This document shows positions 55,697-63,064 of a stretch of DNA of 63,134 bases, piece by piece. Under the pieces are notes generated by a model that was not told the origin of the DNA, ran no database searches, and worked only from the letters and a program-made list of their open reading frames with translations. Positions within the stretch are counted from its first letter, which is position 1. Every line of letters starts with the position of its first letter. Origin of the DNA: Pseudomonas sp. UMAB-08 (GTDB lineage: Bacteria > Pseudomonadota > Gammaproteobacteria > Pseudomonadales > Pseudomonadaceae); assembly GCF_900095225.1 (NCBI RefSeq), contig NZ_LT607436.1:1-63134 (forward strand), in the 5' to 3' direction. The translations under genes were made by a program, and so were the position numbers.

Positions 55697-56028
55697 TAAA
55701 TATGTTCCAAGTATTCGTTAATCTCAAGAATGTAATCTTTGTGGTTTGTGATAATGTTAAGTTTTCTTCGTACATCATTGGCGCTTATATTGCATTTTCT
55801 CACTAGGCCAACGAATGCTTCTTCAAGGAAGGACGAACCGTACTCATAACCTTCTTCTACAGTGTCCAAGTAGACATTGACTATTGTAATTTCTGGGTTC
55901 TGGAACGCCGGTGCGAGTTTTGCGTCACGAAATGCGGACGCATTATATTTCCCGTCGCGTTCATATCTTCCATATGGGGTTTTTGAAAAGTCCCCTACAG
56001 ATATATTGGCAATATGTGCATCAGTCAT
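55696..56028 (-). CDS. STAS-like domain protein (DUF4325)
   Basis: A 110-residue protein that matches the DUF4325 pattern: FSKTPYGRYERDGKYNASAFRD near the N-terminus, a central beta strand (ITIVNVYLDTVEEGYEYG), then SSFLEEAFVGLVRK. STAS folds serve as anti-anti-sigma or switch proteins that pair with GHKL kinases (SpoIIAA with SpoIIAB). Here it directly follows a GHKL gene with a four-base ATGA overlap, which supports such a pair. The DNA is AT-richer than the core genes. Confidence 0.8.
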   Translation of the reverse strand: MTDAHIANISVGDFSKTPYGRYERDGKYNASAFRDAKLAPAFQNPEITIVNVYLDTVEEGYEYGSSFLEEAFVGLVRKCNISANDVRRKLNIITNHKDYILEINEYLEHI

Positions 56029-56942
56029 TTCATTTCTCCGTCAAAGCACCATTCAATCAGTGTACCACCGTACCCGTAATTTGTAAGCAGCTCGGAGTTT
56101 ACAATTTTCTGATCTTTATAGGTGACCGAGCCTCTTCCGCTTGCTATTAAGAGGTGTTTTGCCTGTTTGTTGACGTCTACGGGCTGTTTGATATTGCTAA
56201 AACCATTGCCGCGCCCGAAGTTGTCGGGATACCGGGAATTGCCTTTTTTCATGGCGAATTCAATGACTTGGTTGTCAGTCGCGGAATACCACTTCGCCTC
56301 GCGAATTTTGTTCTCTAGGCTGCCTGGAATTCCAATTCCGGCATCATATAATATAACGCTGAAGGTTCCATTTGGTTTTATAGACGTTGTGTATTGCCAC
56401 CAACGGCCATAGAGCTCCTCTGTTAAACTACTTTCATATGCATGGTGGTTTATATTCAGATATCCTTCGCTGAGTGCGGACATCAACCTTTCTGGTGTTT
56501 TTCCTAATCGTGCCTTAAGATGTTTGATTAGGGTGGAGATATCAGGTTGAAGCGCGTTGGATGTTTTGAAAGGGTTGTGAGTGTCATTCCAAAGGCGTTC
56601 AAGTTTATTTCGTCCTCCTGCTCTAATGGCATCATAGAAGCCGGTACTTCGGAAGAAGTTTCTAACGTCTTTGTCAGTTGGTAACTTGATCTGTATTGAT
56701 TGATGCCCGAGCTTCATGCCAAAACTGTCGGCTATAAGTTGGTATCTAGTGATTTTTGCAAATGTAATAACGGCAGCAGCAGCACTAATCGATGCGCAAT
56801 CAGAGAAGTCAATAAGGACTGGCTCGCGAGCTTTGATGAAATCTTCGATATGGTGGAAAAACTTCATGGTTTCAGGGAGGTATTCATCCCTATAAATGCA
56901 TATATGCTGTGGAGCTAAGGCCGACCTCATAGCATTTCTCAT
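56025..56942 (-). CDS. GHKL ATPase with N-terminal STAS-like domain
   Basis: A 305-residue cytoplasmic protein. Residues about 14-110 look STAS-like (PVLIDFSDCASISAAAAVITFAK, then FFRSTGFYDAI). The C-terminal GHKL ATP-binding domain has an N box ALSEGYLNINHHAYE (156-170; E159, N163), G1 DAGIGIP (200-206), G2 GRGNGFSN (243-250) and a GT-type YGGTLIEW (291-298). There is no phosphoacceptor-His dimerisation domain, so it is not a normal sensor kinase. First gene of a three-gene coupled operon. ATG 56930 is an alternative start. Confidence 0.82.
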   Translation of the reverse strand: MRNAMRSALAPQHICIYRDEYLPETMKFFHHIEDFIKAREPVLIDFSDCASISAAAAVITFAKITRYQLIADSFGMKLGHQSIQIKLPTDKDVRNFFRSTGFYDAIRAGGRNKLERLWNDTHNPFKTSNALQPDISTLIKHLKARLGKTPERLMSALSEGYLNINHHAYESSLTEELYGRWWQYTTSIKPNGTFSVILYDAGIGIPGSLENKIREAKWYSATDNQVIEFAMKKGNSRYPDNFGRGNGFSNIKQPVDVNKQAKHLLIASGRGSVTYKDQKIVNSELLTNYGYGGTLIEWCFDGEMK

Positions 56943-57275
56943 AAAGGGTCAAGACGCACGGACTGTGAAGCTTAACACCCCCCCTTAGGGCTCAGCCAGC
57001 GTGTCTAACTGTTACATCTGGCTGGGTATGGTTTGCGAGGGCTTTAGGAGGGGGCGTGAATGGGGCAGCGTAGGGGACGGGCCCAAAATCTGATCCGTAG
57101 GATGGGGTAAACAATGAGTCGTTGCGGGCCCCGTTTCGCAATGGAGCTGAAGGGCTTCGAGCTATTCGCCGTGAGGCTGTCAGCAGCAGATACGTACTAC
57201 AGTAGATTGTCTCGCCAAATCAGTTATGTCACGCAGTGCGGCCTATCATGTAAATATTTCCTTTGAAGGTACCCT
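56943..57275. other. Region upstream of the GHKL operon and antitoxin remnant
   Basis: About 330 bases between divergent units. A 50-codon open frame from ATG 57114 has no recognisable product. The promoter of the GHKL operon is expected near 56945-57000, but no boxes are clear. Confidence 0.35.
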
Positions 57276-57854
57276 ATGGCTACCGCGAATCTTTGCTCCA
57301 AAGGTTTAATCACGATTCCTGTTCAGGTACGAGCTTCTCTCGGCTTGAATCCTGAGCATAGACAACACCGCCTAGTATCTCGAGCACTCAAAAACTCAGG
57401 TCAGCCTCCCATACCTTCTATGCCGAGAGGAGGCGTTCGCTTTCCAAGGTAAGGTACATAAAGTGCCGCATATGCTGGGCCGATCCTTCCTTGGGAGTCG
57501 AAAAAATGGTTTGGTAGATCAAAACAGACGAAGATTGACCGGGGTAGAAAACATTCGGTATTGCGCTGAGGCCTGAACCCTTGGTCTTCGGCTTTGCCCT
57601 AAACGAGAGCACTAACTAGCAGTGCTTTATTGTTATTGCGAGATGCCCGGCAGAACGTGACGTTGAGCAGGGCCCCTAGGCCCGATAAATCCTGGGATAA
57701 AAGTGAATTCGTAGAGATGGGGGGTGGACAGTTTGTGATGGCGGCTCCTCATCCAGTGCAACGCCTCAAAGGCATGATCCGGAAGCTGAAGTTCGCCGTG
57801 ACCATTGAGGACATGCAATGGCCATTGGCAAGCAAGGAGCGGGCACTCCCATAG
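57276..57854 (+). pseudogene. AbrB/SpoVT-type antitoxin split by about 340 bp
   Basis: The 5' piece (57276-57362) encodes MATANLCSKGLITIPVQVRA followed by SLGLNPEHR, a near-standard swapped-hairpin AbrB DNA-binding start. The 3' piece (57705-57854) encodes EFVEMGGGQFVMAAPHPVQ and then RLKGMIRKLKFAVTIEDM, which is the usual second half of the same antitoxins. The two pieces should join at HR/EFVEM. The 340 bases between them are foreign. The 5' piece runs on to a stop at 57452. No VapC/PIN toxin is visible downstream. The gene is too short and broken to be seen by simple frame searches. Confidence 0.7.
57363..57704. other. Foreign insert inside the antitoxin pseudogene
   Basis: About 340 bases separate the two antitoxin halves. 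I find no long terminal inverted repeats, target duplication or transposase. It could be a decayed small element or the product of an old rearrangement. Confidence 0.4.
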
Positions 57855-57937
57855 TGTGGGCTGTGCATCGCTGATGTGAGGCTGCCTGTATCTGCTGTGA
57901 TGGCGTAGAAATCGCAACCCTTGAGCGGAGTCCTGAA

Positions 57938-58009
57938 ATGCGTCGGAAATTGGTTATGAATCTGGCTAAGACTTACTTACTTAGTATTTTGCTTATGATG
58001 GCGTTTTGA
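57938..58009 (+). CDS. Possible small hydrophobic peptide (23 aa)
   Basis: ATG 57938 is preceded by GGAG at seven bases. The frame gives a basic start (MRRKLVMNLAK) and a hydrophobic end (TYLLSILLMMAF), then a stop. This is the shape of a small membrane peptide or a truncated signal sequence. It sits 31 bases upstream of the disrupted membrane-protein gene. Nothing else supports it. Confidence 0.3.
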   Translation: MRRKLVMNLAKTYLLSILLMMAF

Positions 58010-58083
58010 CGCCAGAAATTAATAGCCAAGGATGCGTGTGATGTAAGAAGTAACCGTAGTCAGCGGTAAGCTGGAAGTGGTCG

Positions 58084-58092
58084 GCCCATCGT
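58084..58092 (+). repeat. Target site duplication, left copy
   Basis: GCCCATCGT, identical to 60654-60662 at the other end of the IS21-family element. Confidence 0.9.
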
Positions 58093-58097
58093 TGGGG

Positions 58098-58187
58098 ATT
58101 CCACGGTCATCCGGCCACCTATTCCATGAGCATCCGGCCACTGATTCCACGGTGATCCGGCCACCCATTCCACGCACATCCGGCCAC
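58098..58187 (+). repeat. IS21 left-end repeats, four copies
   Basis: Four 21-bp units of the form ATTCCACGNNNATCCGGCCAC start at 58098, 58121, 58144 and 58167 with a strict 23-bp period. They are expected transposase-binding sites. The second unit is the most diverged (ATTCCATGAG). Confidence 0.9.
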
Positions 58188-58258
58188 CCTTAAGGCAGGC
58201 AGCGACGCAGGATTAATTCACTACTATCGACCTCTTTTATCGAAGCAGAGAGGTCGTC

Positions 58259-59671
58259 GTGGAAAGGTTATCCATGCGTAAGATTCGAGAAGTACTACGC
58301 CTCAAATTTGAGGTCGGCCTGTCTGCTCGCCAGATCGCTGTCAGCTTGCAAGTCGGGCGGGCCAGCGTCGGGGATTACCTCAATCGCTTTGCTGCGAGCG
58401 GGCTGATTTGGCCCTCTGCACTGACCGATGCCGAGCTGCAACGAAGTCTTTTTCCGCCCACTCCAGCTGTCCCCAGTGAACAGCGCCCCATGCCTGACTG
58501 GGCAAAGACTCACGCCGAACTGCGTCGTCCCGGTGTCACACTGGCTCTGCTCTGGCAGGAGTACCGCCTCAGCCAACCCCAAGGTTTCCAGTACAGTTGG
58601 TTCTGCGAGCACTACCGCCTCTGGGCCGCCAAGGTCGACGTAGTCATGCGTCAGGAGCATCGCGCAGGCGAAAAGCTGTTCGTCGACTACGCCGGCCAGA
58701 CCGTGTCGGTCATCGACCGGCACACAGGCGAAATCCGCCAGACCCAGATATTCGTCGCCGTTCTGGGAGCCTCCAGCTATACATTTGCGGAAGCCACCTG
58801 GTCGCAGAAACTGCCGGATTGGCTGGGCTCGCACGTGCGCTGCTTTGCTTTTCTCGGCGGGACATCCGAGATCCTGGTGCCGGACAATTTGCGCAGCGGC
58901 GTCAGCAAAGCCCATCGCTACGAGCCGGACATCAATCCCAGCTACCGTGATCTGGCGGAGCATTACGGGGTCGCCGTGTTGCCCGCTCGCTCGCGTAAAC
59001 CCAAGGACAAAGCCAAGGTTGAGGTCGGCGTGCAGGTGGTCGAGCGCTGGATTTTGGCGGTCTTGCGCAATCGCCAGTTCTTCTCGCTGGGCGAACTTAA
59101 TACGGCTATCGGCGTGCTGCTCGAACGCCTCAACCAAAAGCCGTTTAAGAAACTACCAGGCTCACGTCGCTCGACCTTCGAGGCCATCGACCAACCGGCG
59201 TTGCAACCGCTGCCGGAACATCCCTACGTCTACGCCGAATGGAAAAAGGTACGGGTACACATCGACTACCACGTTGAAGTCGACGGCCATTACTACTCGG
59301 TGCCGTACCAGTTGGTGAAGCATCAGTTAGAGGTGCGCCTGACGGCGCAAACGGTGGAGTGTTTTAACGCCAACCAGCGCGTGGCCAGCCATCTGCGCTC
59401 GCTGCACAAAGGCCGCCACACCACGCAGACCGAGCACATGCCCAAGAGCCATCGCGAGCACGCCGAATGGACACCGCAACGGCTGATCGGCTGGGCGGAG
59501 CAAACCGGGCCAAACACCGCTGGCGTCATCGCCTACATCCTCGAACGCCGGATCCATCCGCAGCACGGCTTCCGTGCTTGTCTGGGCATCCTGCGCCTAG
59601 GAAAACACCATGGCGAAGATCGGCTGGAAGCTGCGTGCCAGCGCGCCCTGGCGCTGGGCGCGTGCAGTTAA
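58259..59671 (+). CDS. istA: IS21-family transposase IstA, C-terminally truncated
   Basis: A 470-residue DDE transposase. The N-terminal HTH (LSARQIAVSLQVGRASVGDYL) is followed by the integrase core: FVDYAGQTVSV with the first Asp, LVPDNLRSGVSKA with the second, and KDKAKVEVGVQ with the Glu. It ends at TAA 59669-59671. The same frame stays open after that stop for 34 more codons (SILRQGLERLPLAQQNLPLL...GPGYYH), which look like the normal IstA tail. So this copy has lost its natural C-terminus, unless the stop is read through. It starts at GTG 58259; ATG 58274 is an alternative. Confidence 0.93.
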   Translation: MERLSMRKIREVLRLKFEVGLSARQIAVSLQVGRASVGDYLNRFAASGLIWPSALTDAELQRSLFPPTPAVPSEQRPMPDWAKTHAELRRPGVTLALLWQEYRLSQPQGFQYSWFCEHYRLWAAKVDVVMRQEHRAGEKLFVDYAGQTVSVIDRHTGEIRQTQIFVAVLGASSYTFAEATWSQKLPDWLGSHVRCFAFLGGTSEILVPDNLRSGVSKAHRYEPDINPSYRDLAEHYGVAVLPARSRKPKDKAKVEVGVQVVERWILAVLRNRQFFSLGELNTAIGVLLERLNQKPFKKLPGSRRSTFEAIDQPALQPLPEHPYVYAEWKKVRVHIDYHVEVDGHYYSVPYQLVKHQLEVRLTAQTVECFNANQRVASHLRSLHKGRHTTQTEHMPKSHREHAEWTPQRLIGWAEQTGPNTAGVIAYILERRIHPQHGFRACLGILRLGKHHGEDRLEAACQRALALGACS

Positions 59672-59793
59672 TCGATCCTGCGCCAAGGTCTTGAAAGGCT
59701 GCCACTGGCCCAACAAAACCTGCCGCTGTTACCCGAAGAACACATCAACCTGCGCGGCCCCGGCTACTACCACTGACCTGAAGGAACACCAAA

Positions 59794-60549
59794 ATGCTAC
59801 CCAATCCTACACTCGACAAGCTGCAAACCCTTCGCCTGCACGGCATGATCAAGGCGCTTGGCGAACAACATGCAACGCCCGACATCAATGACATCAGCTT
59901 CGATGAGCGTCTTGGCCTGATGGTTGATCGCGAGCTGACCGAACGTGAAAACACGCGCCTGAGCAGCCGCCTAAAAGCGGCCCGACTGCGCCATAACGCT
60001 TGCCTGGAGGACATCGATTACCGCAGTCCCCGTGGCCTGGACAAGTCACTGATCCTGCAACTGGGCAGCGGCCAATGGCTGCGCGATGGCCTGAACCTGA
60101 TCATCGGTGGCCCCACTGGCGTGGGCAAAACCTGGCTGGCTTGTGCGCTGGCACACAAGGCCTGCCGGGACGGCTACAGCGTGCGTTACCTGCGTTTGCC
60201 ACGGTTGATGGAGGATTTGGGCATGGCTCACGGCGACGGTCGTTTCGCCAAACTAATGGCCAGCTACGCCAAGACCGACCTGCTGATCCTTGATGACTGG
60301 GGCTTGGCCCCGTTTACCACCGAACAACGGCGCGACATGCTGGAACTGCTCGACGACCGTTACGGCCACCGCTCAACGCTGGTGACGAGCCAGATGCCGG
60401 TGGACAAATGGCACGAACTGATCGGCGATCCGACCTTGGCTGACGCGATCCTCGACCGGTTGGTGCACAACGCTTACCGCTTGGAACTGAAGGGCGAATC
60501 AATGCGCAGGCGCTCAACGAAATTGACGACAGCGGGTACTTCAGACTAA
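59794..60549 (+). CDS. istB: IS21-family helper ATPase IstB
   Basis: A 251-residue DnaC/DnaA-like AAA+ protein that selects the target DNA for IstA. It has Walker A GGPTGVGKTWLACALA (about 105-120), Walker B LLILDDWGLAPF and the sensor region LVTSQMPVDKWHELIGDPTLADAILDRL. GGAA precedes ATG 59794. It lies 17 bases after the expected natural end of istA. Confidence 0.97.
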   Translation: MLPNPTLDKLQTLRLHGMIKALGEQHATPDINDISFDERLGLMVDRELTERENTRLSSRLKAARLRHNACLEDIDYRSPRGLDKSLILQLGSGQWLRDGLNLIIGGPTGVGKTWLACALAHKACRDGYSVRYLRLPRLMEDLGMAHGDGRFAKLMASYAKTDLLILDDWGLAPFTTEQRRDMLELLDDRYGHRSTLVTSQMPVDKWHELIGDPTLADAILDRLVHNAYRLELKGESMRRRSTKLTTAGTSD

Positions 60550-60582
60550 CAATACAAACCAGCGTCGCTGCGCTCCGACTGC

Positions 60583-60648
60583 CCGGCCGGATAAGCGTGG
60601 AATAGGTGGCCGGATGTTAGTGGAATGAGTGGCCGAATGGCGTGGAAT
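60583..60648 (-). repeat. IS21 right-end repeats, three copies
   Basis: Three inverted copies of the left-end unit (GTGGCCGGATNNNNGTGGAAT form) end at 60603, 60626 and 60648 with a 22-23-bp period. They face the four left-end copies. Confidence 0.85.
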
Positions 60649-60653
60649 CCGCA

Positions 60654-60662
60654 GCCCATCGT
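60654..60662 (+). repeat. Target site duplication, right copy
   Basis: GCCCATCGT, identical to the left copy at 58084-58092. Confidence 0.9.
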
Positions 60663-61192
60663 CAAACAAGCCAGATGGCAGCGAATACACCTATCTGCGC
60701 ATTGCCGAAAAAGACGGCAGCACCAAGCTCGTCAAAAAAGTCGGAGTAGGGCAGCTCATCGAGTCGTACATGCGACCGGGCATTGAGGGTGATTTTTACT
60801 TCATGAAACTTGGTCGGCTGGGCTACATTCTTTTTGCAATCAAAAAGTCAGATGGCCAGAAAATCTATGAGGAGAATGGATTCAAGATGTGGATCGGCAA
60901 GATGCGGTTGAGCGCCGGTATGCTGGCCCTGCTCTTTATTCCGCTGAGCTTTGTGGGGCTGCTGATGGGTGGATGGCTGGGCATTATTGTCCCTGTAGGA
61001 TTCATCTACGTGATGTGGAAGCTTGCGGTGTCTTTCCCGAGAGTATTGAAGGAAAGCTTCCTCAAAGGGCAACTCAATCAGCTTGGATTTAGCAACTGAG
61101 CAGAAAGGGGTAACTGTCACTCTCGTGGCACGTTGTCCTTGATTGGTCGCCACCGACGGCCAATCAGATCGAATCCTCTCCTAGCTGAGACC

Positions 61193-61648
61193 TCAGCTCT
61201 TTCTCTGCACATGCCTGGTGATCGTCGACCTCGACACCCCAAGCAATCGAGCAACCTCGGCTTGTGAATTTCCTTCAGCTAAAAGATCGCTCACTTGGCG
61301 ACCTAGTTCAGCTGCCTCGACCACTCTCGGATGATCAGGCCTGGTGGGGGCTGCTGGCACAACAGCATTTAAAAGCGCTAAGGATTCAAGGTCGTCACGG
61401 GTGCGTTGCAAAATGGTTTGCGGCGACTGCCCACTCTGGGCTGCGTATACCAGCGTCAGCAATGACATCGGATGAAGCTGTAATGCTTCGGCCAGTTCCT
61501 CGCTTACCTCCAGCGATACCGATCTTGTTGCCCCCTCCAGCCGGCTCACATGCGACTGATCCATCGTACTGGCGACGGCTCGCTGAGATAAACCTTGGTG
61601 TGCCCGCACGAATTGCAGGGCTGCTGCGAAGGCATTGCGAAGCGACAT
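61193..61648 (-). CDS. XRE-family regulator with a second, resolvase-like HTH
   Basis: A 151-residue DNA-binding protein. An N-terminal XRE helix-turn-helix (LSQRAVASTMDQSHVSRLEGA, about 20-40) is followed by a helical linker and a second HTH at the C-terminus (SQAEVARLLGVSRSTITRHVQ, about 128-148) of the resolvase type. I start at ATG 61648, where homology begins; the frame is open further upstream without matching it. It is divergent from the metallophosphoesterase gene and probably binds the dyad at 61692-61729, close to its own start. Confidence 0.85.
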   Translation of the reverse strand: MSLRNAFAAALQFVRAHQGLSQRAVASTMDQSHVSRLEGATRSVSLEVSEELAEALQLHPMSLLTLVYAAQSGQSPQTILQRTRDDLESLALLNAVVPAAPTRPDHPRVVEAAELGRQVSDLLAEGNSQAEVARLLGVSRSTITRHVQRKS

Positions 61649-61691
61649 TCTAGACGTTCCTGTAAAACAAAACGGTATGCCGCGTTTGCGT

Positions 61692-61729
61692 TGTTCCGCA
61701 CAAATGCTTATAGTCATCGATGCGGAACA
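61692..61729. promoter_or_regulatory. Inverted repeat TGTTCCGCA-N20-TGCGGAACA, candidate operator
   Basis: Nine-base perfect arms (61692-61700 and 61721-61729) centred about 60 bases upstream of the XRE gene start. This suits autoregulation by that protein. Confidence 0.6.
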
Positions 61730-61848
61730 TGCGGATTTGACCACGCATGATCGGGCCACCGGAGGCTGTCGGAGTAGATGCCTTGGTCACTTGCTGTCGG
61801 GGCGACATCTGCTGGCCTTTTCGAAAATTTATCCACTCGCCAATATAT

Positions 61849-61946
61849 CGCTAAATCGAGTGAGAGCCATGGTTCATGGGTCGAGCGGCGCTGATAGCCA
61901 TGGTTCTGTGCGTAGTGAAGCAGATTAATAACCCGCTAAATCGAGT
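61849..61946 (+). repeat. 13-bp direct repeat CGCTAAATCGAGT, two copies
   Basis: Copies at 61849-61861 and 61934-61946 are 85 bases apart, near eight helical turns. The second ends 12 bases before the metallophosphoesterase start. Nested between them is AGCCATGGTTC at 61865 and 61896. Confidence 0.6.
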
Positions 61947-61958
61947 TGATGTAGCACT

Positions 61959-62687
61959 ATGAAAATTCAGATTTACTCAGATCTACACCTTGAATTTTGC
62001 GAATTTTCACCACAAAAAACTGACGCCGACCTTGTCATTCTGGCGGGCGACATTGGTACAAAAGTGAAAGGGTTGAAGTGGGCTAATGACACGTTCCGTT
62101 GTCCTGTGATTTACATTTTTGGCAACCACGAATTTTACGGAGGGCACATCGATCGCACGCTCCAAAAAATGAGAGACGCTGCGGCACCTCACGTTCACAT
62201 CCTGGAAAACCAGGTATTTGTTTGGCAGCAAATCCGCTTTCTCGGCACGACCGCGTGGACTGATTTTTCTACGACGGGAAACATGGTCGCTGCGAGCACT
62301 CTAGCCCGAGATTGCATGAACGATTTTCGAGTTATCAGGGCCGATGCTTCTTACCGTCGTCTTCGGCCAGATGATGTCTCAAGTCGAAATAAGGCGGCGT
62401 ACGAATGGTTAAGCCAAGAGCTTGAAAAGCCTTTTGACGGTAAGACCGTGGTCATTACTCACCACGCGCCAACACCATCAGTTGCTGGCGATAAGACTGA
62501 TGGCCACCTAAATGCAGCCTATTCAAACCATTGGCCAAACCTGATAGAAAAGGTGGATATGTGGGTATTTGGACACACGCATCGAGCTGTTGATATCGAG
62601 CTCACCGGGTGCAGACTGATCTCAAATCCACGAGGTTATCCAGGGGAAGAAACTGGATTTCAGGCTGGTTTTGAAGTGCAGATTTAA
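61959..62687 (+). CDS. Calcineurin-like metallophosphoesterase
   Basis: A 242-residue hydrolase with all five metal-binding blocks: DLH (SDLHLEF), GDIG (LAGDIG), GNHE (FGNHEFYGG), HH (ITHHAPTP) and GHTH (VFGHTHRAVD). It has no signal peptide, so it acts in the cytoplasm. The substrate (nucleotide, nucleic acid or phosphoprotein) cannot be told. It is coupled to the next gene by a one-base TAATG overlap. Confidence 0.92.
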   Translation: MKIQIYSDLHLEFCEFSPQKTDADLVILAGDIGTKVKGLKWANDTFRCPVIYIFGNHEFYGGHIDRTLQKMRDAAAPHVHILENQVFVWQQIRFLGTTAWTDFSTTGNMVAASTLARDCMNDFRVIRADASYRRLRPDDVSSRNKAAYEWLSQELEKPFDGKTVVITHHAPTPSVAGDKTDGHLNAAYSNHWPNLIEKVDMWVFGHTHRAVDIELTGCRLISNPRGYPGEETGFQAGFEVQI

Positions 62688-63064
62688 TGACCTTTTCTGT
62701 GATTAATCGAGATGATCCGATGTATAGCAGGTACATGATCAAAACGTACGGAGCGACGCTTGCTGACTTCCGTTTTTCACGTCTGCCTACGGTGATATTG
62801 AACGCCAGAAAAGCCATACCAGACTACGACATCGTTGGGTTTCTAGCCTGTGCTCTTGAGCGGCCGCCCCGTATGACGGGTTTGATGTTTTGTGACCATA
62901 GGAATCGGTTTCCTGAAGGACTTCCTGCGCACACACCTCCCATCGAAAAACGCTATTACCGCGATGGTTACCTGGTCGTCCAAGCCGAGGGCGGTGGGCT
63001 TTACGTGATAGCTCACTGGTGGTTTGAGAACGGCGCCATCGGCCCCTTTTGTTCGGTTCAATAA
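62687..63064 (+). CDS. Hypothetical protein coupled to the metallophosphoesterase
   Basis: A 125-residue protein of no family I recognise. It has a mixed alpha/beta pattern with a proline-rich centre (ALERPPRMTGLMF, PEGLPAHTPPIEKRYY) and an aromatic end (LYVIAHWWFENGAIGPF). It has no membrane segment. The start shares one base with the upstream stop, so the two are co-translated and probably act together. Confidence 0.6.
   Translation: MTFSVINRDDPMYSRYMIKTYGATLADFRFSRLPTVILNARKAIPDYDIVGFLACALERPPRMTGLMFCDHRNRFPEGLPAHTPPIEKRYYRDGYLVVQAEGGGLYVIAHWWFENGAIGPFCSVQ

Larger units (their letters stand above)
58093..60653 (+). mobile_element. IS21-family insertion sequence, 2561 bp
   Basis: The ends are TGGGGATTCCACGG on the left and, inverted, TGCGGATTCCACGC on the right, giving the TG...CA termini of IS21 elements. 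It encodes IstA and IstB and is flanked by a perfect 9-bp target duplication. Multiple end repeats are present, as is usual for the family. The identical duplication suggests a recent insertion. Confidence 0.95.
58041..61099 (+). pseudogene. Small two-span membrane protein gene, broken by a codon-2 stop and an IS21 element
   Basis: AAGGA at 58028-58032 lies eight bases before ATG 58041, but codon 2 is TAA. The frame then runs EVTVVSGKLEVVGPS until an IS21-family element enters at 58093. Removing the element and one copy of the 9-bp duplication restores the frame exactly: 489 bases, 162 residues plus stop. The 3' part (60663-61099) encodes SNKPDGSEYTYLRIAEKDGS and later two adjacent transmembrane helices (MLALLFIPLSFVGLLMG and GIIVPVGFIYVMWKLAV). 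The family is not recognised. The codon-2 stop means the gene was dead, or used another start, apart from the insertion. Confidence 0.8.
61649..61958. promoter_or_regulatory. Divergent regulatory region between the XRE gene and the metallophosphoesterase
   Basis: A 310-base region with three repeat families. An inverted repeat has arms at 61692-61700 and 61721-61729. An 11-bp direct repeat starts at 61865 and 61896 (31 apart). A 13-bp direct repeat starts at 61849 and 61934 (85 apart). No protein gene is supportable. Confidence 0.55.

Noticed and set aside
61135..61170. GATTGG...CCAATC hairpin between the broken membrane gene and the XRE gene
   Set aside because: The stem is short, has mismatches and no T-run, so I do not call a terminator.
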